A stretch of DNA of 64,000 bases, taken from Impatiens glandulifera (Eukaryota; Streptophyta; Magnoliopsida; Ericales; Balsaminaceae). A program made the translations under genes and the position numbers. Every line of letters begins with the position of its first letter. Within the stretch, counting starts at the first letter, position 1. The stretch covers positions 29,197,819-29,261,818 of the forward strand of contig NC_061868.1 of NCBI RefSeq assembly GCF_907164915.1. Reading direction: 5' to 3'. This document shows, in pieces, positions 22,860-34,935 of this stretch. Below the pieces are notes generated by a model. It was not told the origin of the DNA. It saw nothing but the letters and a program-made list of their open reading frames with translations, and ran no database searches.

Positions 22860-24660
22860 ACCTGATGTTTCAACAGATTGTCTTCCTCTTCCCATTGTCC
22901 TTCCTCTTGTCCTTTCCCTTCCTCTTGCAATGAAATGAGGATAAACTGAAGAGGTTGATGAATATTGTCAATTCTTATTTTAATTTCTTTCTTTATATGA
23001 ACCCGTTCTAATTTGATAGAAATAATTATTGTTCAGGATTTCCGGGCTCTTCATCTTGTTGTTCTAAACTTGAATTTCGAGATTATTGTCTTTATTCCCT
23101 TCAGCTTTAGCTTTGGAATCCTTAACAATTTTGGCTTCCTCAGTATCAACCTTAGAATTTTCTTCTTCATCTTGATTAGCCTAAGTATCTTCCTCTCTGT
23201 TTTTATCAGAAACCACTTTAACTTAATTTGATTGAGAACACTCAGCTATCTCTTCAACATGATTAGGTTGAGTTTCACCTCCTTCTTCGTACTGCTTTCT
23301 TTTTGTACATAATTTTCTTTATTTTCTATTTCCTGTTCTTTAACCAAATTTTGCTCTTTGAAAATCGGCACCTCTGTTTCGTTTTTCTACATCTTTACTT
23401 TCTGAGCTTTATGAATTTTATGATTTTCTTTCTTAGCCAAATCATATTTTGGGCTTGCATGTTGGAAGATATTACAGAAAGAATATTTGTGTGGCCTCCA
23501 CTCATAAGTGATTTCCATGACAGTATGTTTTCCTTTTCTGTTTACTATTGTCATATTTTTCGATGGTGTGCTTCTAGGATGCACCTTAATGTCAATTCTA
23601 ACAAATTATAGGTGCTCTCCTCCTTCAGTAATTGAGTCCATGTATAATGGTTTACCCAATAAACCTTCAAAATGACTAAGGGCTTCAGAATTGTATATAT
23701 GTGCAGGTATATTTCAGAGCTTGAACTATATTTGTGCAGTTTCTTTTGGCTTACTCAATAGATTCAAGAATTCAAACCATTTTTCCAACTTCATACAGTT
23801 GGATCCTATATATGTATGCCCATTTTCTAAAATTTCCTCTAGATTAGACCCCTTCTTGAATTTAAGGAAATATAAATCATCGACATTTACTGAAATCTTC
23901 TTTAGTCATTTTCCTTCACATTGCTTCAACGGTGCATCTTTAGTAATTGGGAATGATACTCTATTTTTCCTATGTAGTTTCCCACAACTACATTTTCTCA
24001 TTCCTTTATACATATATCCTCTACTTCAGTAGCCAATTTAAATTCAAATGGATAATTCAGTACCTCCACTTTTGTCTGTGTATTTCCCAAGTAGATTTTC
24101 CTTTTATAGGCATAATCTTATAACTTTTTTACATTGTTGTTCTTCCAAACTTCATTAGTTTTCCATGTTGAGTTGCTCCTAATAGTATATGACTTAGATT
24201 TGAGAGCATTTATCAGCTCCTTCATTGTAGCAACTGACCATTGAACAATTTCTTCATATTCTTCTTTATTCAGCAGATTCCAGTCTTGAAGATATTGAAT
24301 GTTGAGTTGAATTGTAATTTGTTGTGTGCTTTCTCCTTATTGATGAAAATTTCTCCCTTTTTGACATACATAAGGAGCTTTGTAATCTTATTCTTGAGCC
24401 CAAACATATTAGCTCTTTCGTTATAGCGTATCTTCCAAGCGCCTTCATTATCTCCCTGTTTTCATGCATTATTTTTAATAGGAATTTTCTCAACAACAAT
24501 TGAAGCAGATTTCTTACTTGTGTTAGTATCCTATGTTTTTTGATAACTTCTTCATAAATTCTTTCAATTTCTTTGACTATTACTTCCTTAATTCATTTCA
24601 GCACAAAATCTCTAACTTCTTTAGATTTATTATTTTTGTTCTTCCCTTTCCTCATAATGG
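22860..24660 (-). pseudogene. LINE ORF1-like remnant (DUF4283 type)
   Basis: The reverse strand gives blocks in order from right to left. A Lys-rich start is near 24655, then LYFLKFKKGSNLEEIL and MKLEKWFEFLN near 23870-23770. Next comes NIPAHIYN near 23710, then PLYMDSIT near 23650 and VMEITYEWRPHKYSFCN near 23545-23490. This order and the WRP--C--C ending match the DUF4283 domain and adjoining cysteines of plant LINE ORF1 proteins. At least five stops interrupt it. No reverse transcriptase follows to the left. The right flank (24770-24900) has short repeats of CGTGTCGTGCCTCTTGTGCC type. Confidence 0.6.
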
Positions 24661-25199
24661 CAGAAATAAAATAATTAAAGAAACTCTAAGAGATGATCAC
24701 AGATAAACTGCAATCGAGGGTAAAATTCCAATGACGCTTACAAATACACAAAAAACCTTAGACTAGATAAACTCATTGAACGATACAAGACAATACCGTG
24801 TCTCTTGTGCCAAACGTGTCGTGCCTCTTGTGCCTATTGTGTCACCGTGTCGATCGTGTTGTGCCGCTTGTGCCGATCACGCTTCTTTTGATTAATGGTG
24901 ATTTTGACGATGGGTTTGAAGAATTTTGAATCGTGGTACAAGAGAGTGTTTAATTATATAATTAAATACTTATATTTAATTTATTATATAATTTATTTAA
25001 AAAATTGATTTCGGTTTAAATTTGAATCATTTGAATTCGAACCGAAAATTAAATGTGAATTTGATTCTATTTTATTAGAATTTATTCTAATTCAGTGTTT
25101 AGTTTTCAAATTGGCTAAAAAAAATTTAAACAACCCAAGCCGATGAACTCGAATAACCTGAAAACTGAACCAATGAACACTCTATTTATAATGTTTGTG

Positions 25200-25680
25200 A
25201 CAAACAAAATATATATATTTAAATAAATACAACAATTATTCAAGCACAGTACATGTATATATATACAAACAAATAATCATGATAAAGTCTTGAAAAAGAA
25301 AAAGATATAAGGAATCATAATATACATTAGCATGCATAAACAAACATTTAAATATCACAAAAACATTCATGGATTAGAAATATTTGGTGACAACAAATAT
25401 ATCGATTTCATATTTTTTTGGACAAACGGTTTTGAAGTTACGACTCTGTAAAGTTAAAAAATGTAAAGTTTTCAGTCAAACAAGGCCTTATCGAAAACGT
25501 TTTTGTATGTTAGTTGAAAATATTGTTTTCAAGTGTTTTATATTTCTTTTGTATATTTAGAAAATAATTAGTACAATTAAATAAATTAAATACACAAAAT
25601 AAATAAAACAAAATAAAATTTGAAACAAATAGAGCCTAAAGACTAAAGGATTGGGTCGTGGGTTTAATCGTATCGGTTTA
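25200..25680. other. Intergenic, no gene recognised
   Basis: AT-rich sequence with no supported feature. The block before it (24960-25190) has repeated CGAACCGAAAA-like words, as seen in many small plant DNA elements, but I could not find matching ends. Confidence 0.4.
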
Positions 25681-25689
25681 GGCGAAGAC

Positions 25690-27820
25690 CGGTGGGCTGG
25701 TGGGTTGGCTTTTGATTTCTTGGTCACTACTACCATTCTCGGTCGAAAAACGATTCATGGCCGATTTTCTTGGTCAAAAACTAGGTCATGGCCAAAACAC
25801 GGTCGAAAGTCATTCTAGGCGAATTTCCTCGATCGGATGGCTATGTCTAGCTACTTTTCTCGATCGAAAGTTAACTAGGCTGAAATTGTCAATAGGTGGC
25901 CTATTTATGGCTAATTTCTCGGTCAAAAAGCTAGCTATACCATTTTTTTCTCGGTCGACCCTCCAAACTACGGTTAGAAACCTGGTTAGAAACCTAGTCA
26001 TGATTGATATTTTTAGTTGAAAACCATGCTATGGTTACAAAAAACAATCACTCATTTATATTATGGGTCGGGTGTCTTAGCCAAGAACACCTACTAGCTA
26101 AAATAAACATAAAATCAAAATCCCTTTGTCGAAATTCATTTTTCACTCCACAATTATATAGTTTATATATTTTAATAAATTTTGAGCCTATTATTATATA
26201 AAATCTATACGACCTATTTTAATAATTATTTTTAGAGTCATTATTGTATAATTAATCTTCGAAAATAATTAGTTTCAGATATAAATAAATAATAAGATAA
26301 TAATAGATTAAGTTCAAATAATTTAATTAAATATTAATATAATTTAATTATATTAAATAAATAAATAACTTTGGAGAAATCGTAGTACTAGCAAAATAAA
26401 TTTTGGTTATATTTAGATGAATTTATTTATTATTAATGTATTTATTTTGTTTTGTAGGTATATTTGGAAAATGAAGGAATTAAAAAAACAAATAAATAAA
26501 TAAATATTGACCGATCAAGCGCTCGACCGAGGACAAAATATTGGTTGTTCTTCGACAGATTTTCGGAAATCTTGGTCAAAGTTGCGTGGAGTTGGTTTGA
26601 TTTCTATTCTCACTCATTGTAACTCTAAGTTTTGCGTGGTAAGTGTTGTGGAAACCTATCAGAATGTAGAATTTAATTTTGCCGACGCATTCAACCAAAC
26701 TTAAACCAAGAATTCTCCAACGAGGGCAGAACGAGTCTAGGTCAAAAAGAGTCAACGACGAAATTCTGTGAGTTTGGCTAGGATTTGTTTTACCTAAATT
26801 TTTAGGGAACTTAATAAATTTCCTAACCTATCTACCATAAAAATTAGAGCGACCAAGACTTCTCAAATCTCAATTTTTTTTATTTTTAAAGCAAAATCAC
26901 TAAGTTTGACTCCTTGGTACCTTAATCAAGTTTTTGTATTGAAATTTTGTGCCTAGATTCATAAGTATATCCATAATCACTATAAGGAATCCTATCACTT
27001 TTATTTTTGTTTTGTTTTTCAATTTTAATAAAGAGCAGTTTGACTTTTCTTTAGTTTTGATGCATGTATGATGTTTTTATTGTTAAATTGGATTTGTATA
27101 TCGTCAATTAAAGTGGATTAGAACATTGTTGTGTTTATAAAATTCCCAAATTCACATTCAACAAAAAAAAATGCCCAAACTGACATAAAATGATTAAATT
27201 TATTAAAAGTTGGTTTTTGAGTTTGTTGTTAAAGGTAACTTTAAAAGTTGTATCATGTTATATATTAATGGAATAAAGTAATTACAGTTCTTAAGAATAC
27301 CTTTTGATTTGATTAAAACAAATAAAAATAAAATAATTCAAGAAATTTTGGTGATTTACATGATTAATTGATGTTATAGATGTAAATTTGTTGTTTTATT
27401 ATGGTTAAAACCCTAAATTAACATTAGTGATCAGCTAGATTTCGAATTTTGTCGATTTTCGTGTAATGTGTGTTCTTGGTGTAGTAGGAGTTTATGGCTA
27501 AAGTCATTCGACCGAGAAATTTAGCCTTGACTAATTTTTTGACCGAGTTTTTGAAGGAAGACAGAGAAGACTAGCTGGCAATAGTGTTTTCCAACCCTAG
27601 CTAACTTTTCGACCAAGAAAAGTCGCTAGTGATCGAGAAATCCAGCTAGCAAGCCATCCGATCGAGAAAATATGATCGCTAGTTAGATTTTCAGCCAGTT
27701 GACCGAGTTTTCCACTAACATGCATTCAACAGAGAAAAATAGGGTCTCCACGCCATTCAATTGTGTATTTTTAAGACTAAGTTGTCGACCGAAAAATCTA
27801 ACCAACAAACGAGAAACTTA
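25690..27820. mobile_element. Possible decayed LTR element with CGGTCGAA-type repeats
   Basis: Two stretches (25730-26010 and 27500-27800) are rich in scattered CTCGGTCGAAA or TTTTCGACCGAG words; between them lies AT-rich sequence. A similar style of sequence, with repeated CTCGGTC words, is found at 55900-56400. This looks like LTR or untranslated parts of one retroelement family. No coding domain, primer site or paired LTR could be proven. Confidence 0.35.
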
Positions 27821-28110
27821 GGCCTTGTTTGAGGAAGTGATTTTTTAGATTTTGTCTGACTTTTATAAAAAAAAATCCTTGTTTGATAAAAAGTAGAAAA
27901 AAACTGGTTTTTAAAATTTAAAGACTAATTTGTCCTTTGATTTTAGAAGATATGGTGTGTGTGAGAATGATGGTTTAGAGAGAAGATAAAATTAGAGAGT
28001 AATTTTGATATTTAAATGATAAAATTATTTGATTTAATGGTTGATAAGATATTTAGGTTTTGGGATAAAAACTGGATTTTATCCCAAAAACCCCTTCATC
28101 AAACGAGGCC
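27821..28110. mobile_element. Harbinger-type MITE
   Basis: The element begins GGCCTTGTTTGA and ends TCAAACGAGGCC, so the terminal inverted repeats match over about 12 bases with one change. The 3-bp target duplication is TTA on both sides (27818-27820 and 28111-28113). It is 290 bp with no coding capacity. It lies just outside the right copy of the inverted duplication. Confidence 0.8.
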
Positions 28111-28418
28111 TTAGTGAGGTCAAGTTTCATACATGTTGGTTTATAAATTAGGTGTTGCTAATTTCTTGTTTAAAGCCCAAAAAAAATAAATAAAAATATT
28201 TGGTCAAAATTATTAAATAAAAAAAAAAGCAATTTCCAAATAAATTCATTATAAATTAAAGGAAATTCGAAATAAAAAAATAGTGCTAGAGATAATTTAA
28301 CCCTTTATTTTTATACTAATGGGTAGGTCACCTAGGGCTTATTTACATATCATACCCTAGATTCTAGTAACAGTACTAGTAGTAATACTGTATTATTAGA
28401 TTAGACTGAAAATCAAAA

Positions 28419-29210
28419 TTAAAACATCCTTTTACGGAAAGTTCTAGAAGATGCCTTAGAAACCAAAAAACCAACTCCCACCCCGACGCACACCACCCAA
28501 AAGCCAACGTCAACCGCCTTCCTGACCCCTTCCAACTCGAAATCAACAGTATCTTCACCGCCGCCTTCCGCCGCCGCCGCAAAGCATTCGCTGCAGCAAC
28601 AACAGCACCCTTCCGCCGCCTCATTCTCCGGCTCCGTTTCCTTCTCCTCTTCCGGAATCTCCTCCAAACAACCTCTGTAACAGTAATTAAACCTCCCCTT
28701 GCGGCGCCGCCTCACCACCATATCAACCTTCTCTGTCAATTTCATCTCTTCACCCTCACCTTCGATCAAAACCTCCGCCTCCTCCGCCCCCCGAAAACAA
28801 CCCAATTCCATCTCCCTCTCTAACGCGCACTTACACTCCATCTTCCACTCCCTGCTTAACTCGCTTCCTTGCCTGAAAATCCCTTTTATAAACTTCTCAT
28901 CTTTAACGTAAACCTCGAATCTCGACCCCGAACTGGTTCTCACTCTCTCCCTGCTTCCGTAGGTGACCGCCTCACCGGAGAGGACGCGGTGGAGCGTGAC
29001 GAAGGCGGGTGAATCGGGTCGGATATAGGATCCATCGATCTGAAGTGGGTTTCCGTTGATTCGTGGAAGATAATGAAGGGTGAGGTAATCGGGTAAAGGG
29101 TTATTATTATTATTATTATTAATGCAGTTGATATTAGATAGACGAATGTAAAAGGCTTTGATGTTTAAACAATCTCTCTCGATAATCTGCTGCTGCAAAC
29201 CTCGGCACAT
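28419..29210 (-). CDS. Plant-specific protein of unknown function, membrane-anchored (copy 2)
   Basis: The 263-residue protein is identical to that of 2700-3491, and so is the DNA over the coding sequence and about 125 bp of 3' flank. The two genes point toward each other, 25 kb apart. The start at 29210 is the same MCRGLQQ ATG. Domain content is as in copy 1: Asn run, LHYLPRINGNPLQ, RFEVY, five-Cys run, C-terminal hydrophobic helix with basic tail. The 5' flank differs from copy 1 by a 9-bp indel 16 bp or so upstream of the ATG and many substitutions, and it has a MITE about 225 bp upstream. The two copies could therefore be expressed differently while making the same product. Confidence 0.75.
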   Translation of the reverse strand: MCRGLQQQIIERDCLNIKAFYIRLSNINCINNNNNNNPLPDYLTLHYLPRINGNPLQIDGSYIRPDSPAFVTLHRVLSGEAVTYGSRERVRTSSGSRFEVYVKDEKFIKGIFRQGSELSREWKMECKCALEREMELGCFRGAEEAEVLIEGEGEEMKLTEKVDMVVRRRRKGRFNYCYRGCLEEIPEEEKETEPENEAAEGCCCCCSECFAAAAEGGGEDTVDFELEGVRKAVDVGFWVVCVGVGVGFLVSKASSRTFRKRMF

Positions 29211-29434
29211 GATTGATGATGATGATGAAGATGAAAGAAAATGGTGAAGATGAAAGAAGGGCATCAAGGGCTTTTATTGAATTAAGGAATTCAGGGGGTG
29301 CACAGGCACCCGGTTTTTGACAACCCACGTATACAAAAAGACAATACTTGCCGCTTTTTGATTTCTGAGCCTGAATTCATTATGGGTTCAAGCTGGCAAA
29401 CAGCACAATAACGCCTTGTTTGCTTTCCATCTTA

Positions 29435-29698
29435 GGCCTTGTTCGGTTATGGGTTTTTAAAAAAACCAAGAGAGAGAGAAATTGATTGATGAGTGATGAT
29501 TTTGAGGAGATAATGATTATTTTTGGTAAAAAGACTTAAAGGGTATTGATATATATAAATAAAACATAAAATAATAATTTAAATTAGAGGGTATTTTAAT
29601 ATTTTGGTTAATGAAATGAGTGATGTAATTGTTGAGAAGTGATTAATTGGAAAATTGTTTTGGTTTAGGTTATTAAATAACCCAAGGAGAACAAGGCC
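29435..29698. mobile_element. Harbinger-type MITE in the 5' flank of copy 2
   Basis: Ends are GGCCTTGTTCGG and the inverse of GGCCTTGTTCTC. The target duplication TTA is perfect (29432-29434 and 29699-29701). The matching place in copy 1 (near 2484) has a single TAA and no insert, which proves the insertion and its target site. It is 264 bp with no coding capacity. Confidence 0.9.
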
Positions 29699-29851
29699 TT
29701 AATTAAAAAAAAAAATGGATTCCAAAATAAATTATGACTTGATTGATGTAGGCTTGATTAAGCAACTTTTACTAATTTATTTGGAAAGTCTGATTTAGGT
29801 CGAGGTCTTATAAAGATCATTTATAAGAATCCTCAGCTTTATTCACTCTAA

Positions 29852-30084
29852 GGCCTTGTATTTAAATAACTCAACCTATTCAAATATATTTGTATTCCCC
29901 CTCTCATTAATTACATCACTCAATTTATTACTCAAAATGTTAAAATATCTTTTATTTTAAATTACTATTTATTATTTTATTATTATATATTAATACCTTT
30001 TAAGTAATTTTACTAAAAATATTTTCATTTCCTCAAAATCATCACTAATCATTACTCATTTTCTCCCTCTATCCGAACAAGGCC
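29852..30084. mobile_element. Harbinger-type MITE, second insertion
   Basis: Ends are GGCCTTGTAT and the inverse of GGCCTTGTTCGG. The target site is TAA on the left (29849-29851) and TAT on the right, so one copy has mutated. Copy 1 has the empty site (around 2328). Its interior resembles the reverse complement of the first MITE, so both belong to one family inserted in opposite directions. Confidence 0.8.
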
Positions 30085-30414
30085 TATAAATTTTATATAA
30101 ATGAAAAAAATAGTATATACATGTCATAAGGAAGTGAAATCCTTTACTCAATTATTTTGCATTGTCCGATAGATATGATTAAGATTCAATTAGTGATATA
30201 CTGCACAGGTAATACCAGTTCCGGTTGTGGTGAATCATACTTAATACTTAAGTATTTAGGTAATTATTTTAATTATTTTCTTATATACTATTTATTTAGT
30301 TAGAAAAAAACGGTTAAACTTTAAATGGCTGTATCGGTGAATATGATATTATTTTATTATAATTTTATTTTTTTCAAGTTCATTCTTTTGTCTCTAAGTT
30401 CAATTAGTGATGTC

Positions 30415-31408
30415 TAGGGATGGCAATGGGTACCCGTATGCCCGATACCCGTGGGTACCCGATAGTCGGGTTCGGGTATTTTAAATCGGGTATGGGGTCG
30501 GGGTCGGGCATGGGGTATGAGAGAAGATACCCGATCGGGTACGGGGTCGGGGATGGGGAGTGTGTGAAACCCAAACCCGATACCCGATACCCGATTATAT
30601 TAATATGGAAAATAAAATATATTTTTTATTATAGTTTAACGTGACATTTCAAATATCTCATTGTTACAAATATCATCATTAATATTTTGCTCTTATCCAT
30701 ACTCCACTCAAACATTATTTCTTTATATTCCCCAACAAGACATTATTTCTTTATATTCCCCAAAAAAGTTATTTCTCTCATCATCTTCAAATTTTCTTTT
30801 AATAATAAGATGTATTTCAATCTCAACACTCTTCATATTCAATCTTTAACTTTTTTTTTTTAATATTCACTATATTTTCTTCACTCTAACACAATCAAGT
30901 TCTTATTTTTTCAAGATCTTCAACATAAATACATAGGTAAGTAATGTTTTTGTTTATTTTTTTAACATTCATTCTAACTTTTCTTCACTTTAGCAACAAC
31001 AAAGTTCTTATTTCTTTCAAGATCTTCAACATAAGTCAATATTTTTTTTACATTTATTCTAACTTTTCTTCACTTTAACAACAACAAACAAAGTTTTTAT
31101 TTTTTTTTCAAGATCTATAACATAAATACTTAGTTAAGTAATGTTTTTTTTTTATATTTTTAACATTTCGTTATTAATAATTTTATTATTTATTACAGTT
31201 ATTATGTTTCTTTTTCTTGAACTTCTACATTTTTTAAGTTTTTAATCGGGTAATGGGGTACCCATCGGGGATCGGGTACCCGTTGAATCGGGGATGGAGA
31301 TAACATTACATATACCCGTCGGGGTCGGGGTCGGGTAGTAAAATGAAAATCGGGTTTGGGGATGGGTACTTCACTACCCGACGGGTAGGGTACCCGTTGC
31401 CATCCCTA
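30415..31408. mobile_element. hAT-type non-autonomous element (TAGGGATGGCAA ends)
   Basis: Terminal inverted repeats start TAGGGATGGCAATGGGTACC and TAGGGATGGCAACGGGTACC. The 8-bp target duplication GTGATGTC is perfect (30407-30414 and 31409-31416). Subterminal regions are dense in GGGTACCCGA and GGGTCGGG words. The AT-rich core has three imperfect copies of a block with CTTATTTTTTCAAGATCTTC (near 30900, 31010 and 31100). No transposase is encoded. Confidence 0.93.
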
Positions 31409-33219
31409 GTGATGTCCGCGCGATAATTATGTTTAAATTAAGATTGAGGTGAATCATACCTAAGTATTTGCATATTTAGCTAATTATTCTAATTATTTTT
31501 TCAAAATAGTTAAACTTTAAATGGTTTTCGTATAATTTATTATGATATTATTATAACTTGTATTTTTTTTTTCAACTTGTATTTTTTTCAACTTCATTCT
31601 TTTGTCTCTAAATTTAAGTGATTTTTATAAATTTTAATATATATTCATATTTAAAAAAATAATTTAGCTTAAAGTAAAATAATAATCAACAAACACCTCC
31701 TTAGATCCACTGTTCCATTTGATCCACTATTTCATTTGAATCCGTGAACGGACCTAAAAAAACTGTAGTTTTATTCTTATTTTAAGATTTATTGAGTTAT
31801 TTTTATTTTGTTTGTGTTACACTAAAACAATTTTTTTTTTTAACTCTTTTATAACAGATGTCCCGCAACTATTTTGCATTAAAAACGGTCTTTAACATTT
31901 GTCTTAGCATTATTTTGGAATTTTGCAACCACATTTGTTAGTACCGCTAAACATTACAAATCGATGGTTGCAAATTTGTATTAGTGTTTACACTAACAAT
32001 TTCAACAAAATTTCCACTAAATCCATATTTTTTGTAAAAAAATTATTTTTTCTGAAACTGTAACTAACCATGGTTAATATATATTTGTTGTAAGATTTGC
32101 AATATATGTTTTATTAATAAATTTAATGTTTTGCAATATAAATTTTAATAAGATGAGTTTATTTAACAATAAAAACATATTCAACATAAACTCTAATAAC
32201 GTATAAAATTATGAACTGCAATATATTTTGCAATGACCAATATAACAAATAGTGCAATATATACACTATTTATATGAGAACGTACATTCAATAAAAACTG
32301 AATTAACTTATAAAATTATGTTACGCAATACTCTTTATAATAATATATTAAATTTCTTATTGCAATAATCTTCCTAACATTTATAATTTGCATAATCAAT
32401 TACAAATATATGTGCAATTTAATTTGCATTATTTCGTTTAAAACTCTATTTATATTAATTAAATTATATTTTCGTATATTATAGCATTATCATTTGCATT
32501 ATACATATTTGTAACTTTCTTCAAATTATCACAACTACAATTATATTATGGATAAAACTGCAAATATTTCTGTAATTACCTTATTCACAAAATTGCATTC
32601 ATATTAACAATAACCGATATAATTTTATTTGCATTGTTTGTAATGCACAATTTGCATAATTCTAAATAATATATTTTCAAATTTTTGCATTAAATTTGCA
32701 TAATTTTTGTAATCTTCAACGCATTATTTTAAAAAATAAATATTGTAATTTAATTGAATTAAATGATTCTTGTATATAAATACTAACTAAAACAAGCTTA
32801 TATTCTTCAAATTTGAATCATTCTTGTATCAATTTTTAGTACACCAACATAAATTCATTATAAATTTGTAAAACACATTTGCAAATTAAATTCATCAACT
32901 ACTGATGCATGTCCCATAAATATGATCAAAAATATTAACAAAAACATGTCAAATTTTACACAAAATGGCATTTCCAAATACCTCATAATTATGCTAGCTT
33001 CAATCAATTCATCTCCATTTCTGTAAACCTGTATTAATTCAACAAAATGAGAAATTAGATTTACTAGGTAGTTTATATATTAAACAATATACAATTCTAA
33101 TTTTCTTACAGCTTTTGAATCCCAAGGCTCATCCAACTCATCATGGTGCATTCTCCAATAGCATTTGACAACATTATATAACTCATATATTGGTCATAAA
33201 ATTAAACAACTTGAAAACA

Positions 33220-33545
33220 TAAACATGAATTGAAATCACTTTACAACATTAAAATAACTCATATATTGAACATAAAACTTAATTACTTGAAATTTACTAA
33301 ATAAATTTCATAAAATACTAACCTATTAATTAGACAACATTAAAAAACTCATATATTGAATATAAAACTAAATCATTTCAAATCTTACTAAATAAATGTC
33401 ATAAAACACTAACTTATTAATTAGATAATATTAAACATGAAACTAAATCACTTGACAACATTAAAAAACTCATATATTGAACATAAAACAAAATCACTTA
33501 AAAACTTACTAAATAAATTTCATAAAACACTAACCTACCATTCAA
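33220..33545. repeat. Tandem repeats of about 105 bp
   Basis: Three to four imperfect units share ACTCATATATTGAACATAAA and TTACTAAATAAATTTCATAA. They lie inside the CACTA remnant, downstream of its coding part. Confidence 0.75.
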
Positions 33546-33769
33546 CCTTCTTAAATCTACCTATAAATTGTTCAAACCTATAATTCAACATTCTTAAATC
33601 TTTATTATTATAACTAACATTAATAACATTATGATAATAGCATATGAATTGCATTTGAATATGAAGCATATTACCAAATTGAAAATTGAATCACTAACAT
33701 TCTTCATCAGCCGTCCTAAGTGGGAATGGGCCTAACTTCTTCCATAATGCTAGGAAAGTGTCAAAATTT

Positions 33770-34900
33770 TCATTTAAATACTGCACTTGAGTTTGAAAAA
33801 GAACTTTTTCCTGACTAGTTTAACTTGGTTGGACACTAACAATTTAATTCTCTCTTGTTGTTCTACATACTTTGCCTTACATCTCTCAACTTCTTCTTTT
33901 TGTAGTGCATTCTCTTTCTCAGAATTTAGAGTTTGTAAAGTAGTAACATGTTCTTTAAGTGTATTTAACTCCAAAGAAAATTGTGCGTTGGTTTGTCCAT
34001 TTCTGAATACCTGTTTTCGGCCCATATAGTCTATTCAAAACACACACCTACTCTTGGAACGCCCTACTGCCTACATCCAAAACTCCATTTCAATCTTATG
34101 TTCATTTGGATCCAAATTTTCTTGAGGTTGATGGAGTTGAGAAAAAGATTGCGGCATAACAAAAAAATATGGTTATTTGTGTATAAAAAAATAAATCTCA
34201 ACCTTTTAATGAACATAAAACATTAATATTACCATAATTTCTGTTGCCAAGTTTCCACTTCATGTACCATCCCTCTTTTTATGTGTCTTCTCAAATGTTT
34301 CAAGAAGGGAAGAGGGTATTCCAAGTTCTTTTGTCTATTATAAATTATAAATTTAGGTGTTAGTAATATAAAATTCAATTAAATAAATACAACTAAAATA
34401 AATAAATTACTTAATTACCAATCTTCTTTGATGTTCTATAACCGAGATTGAACCTCCACAATATGTAGCACCACCGCTTTCTTTGTATTTATGTCAATTT
34501 CCTTTGACCTTGGTGCACTTCTAATAATACTTTGGCTCATCAAATTTAGTTTTCATTTCGTTCCAATTTTCAAGGGTAACGTGTGAGGGTTTTTTCATAG
34601 AGGATTTTGCCCTAAGTTTCTTATCTTGGCACTACCCTTCTTCTTGAATAGTTTATTCACATCCGCCTCCTTAATGGGATCCCACTTAAATGTCTCATAC
34701 AACTAGTTATATAAATTTATTAAAAACTTAGAACAATGAATTGATAATGAAAATCAATTATGTAATACAACAAACATACCGTGAATTTTTCCCATTAAAC
34801 ATTCTTAATGTCTTCAGGAACTTGATTCCAGTTCAAGTATGACCCCCTCCAATAACTTGTGATTATCCTATGTATGTCTTTCAAAATATCCGGATAGAAG
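33770..34900 (-). pseudogene. Plant transposase-like protein of the Ptta/En/Spm family (broken)
   Basis: The reverse strand shows in order: WNQVPEDIKN near 34800, KWDPIKEADVNKLFKKK near 34690-34630, then after a frameshift ENWNEMKTKFDEPKY near 34560-34520. Next come SGGATYCGGSISVIEHQRRL near 34465-34425 and, beyond an AT-rich likely intron, KELGIPSSLLETFEKTHKKR near 34330-34270. A coiled-coil-rich end follows (34025-33774: LEL-TLKEHV-TLQTL-SEKEN). The GG-SI-EHR--L--ELG motif is typical of this family, which accompanies the catalytic transposase in CACTA elements. Two stops and at least one frameshift are visible. Confidence 0.75.
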
Positions 34901-34935
34901 CTGCAAAAATATACAAGGGTTAAAAATGATTGTAG

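Larger units (their letters stand above)
28294..31819 (-). repeat. Inverted segmental duplication, right copy
   Basis: This is the counterpart of 1455-3618. It is longer because it has gained two Harbinger MITEs (29435-29698, 29852-30084) and a hAT element (30415-31408). It also has a local duplication of about 230 bp on both sides of that hAT element. The homology stops exactly where the CACTA terminus begins (31820). Confidence 0.85.
31820..34935 (-). mobile_element. CACTA (En/Spm) transposon, 3' part
   Basis: The plus strand begins CACTAAAAC at 31820, the expected inverted terminus. The next 900 bp hold about 20 copies of short TTGCAAT/TTGCATT words in both orientations, as in the subterminal repeats of CACTA elements. 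Remnants of the plant Ptta/En/Spm protein follow (see 33770-34900). The other terminus was not found; the element probably is truncated where it meets the Copia accessory ORF, somewhere in 34890-34990. Confidence 0.65.

Noticed and set aside
23013..24032. Phe/Ile-rich plus-strand frames resembling membrane proteins
   Set aside because: They are the antisense of the Lys/Glu-rich LINE ORF1-like remnant on the other strand.
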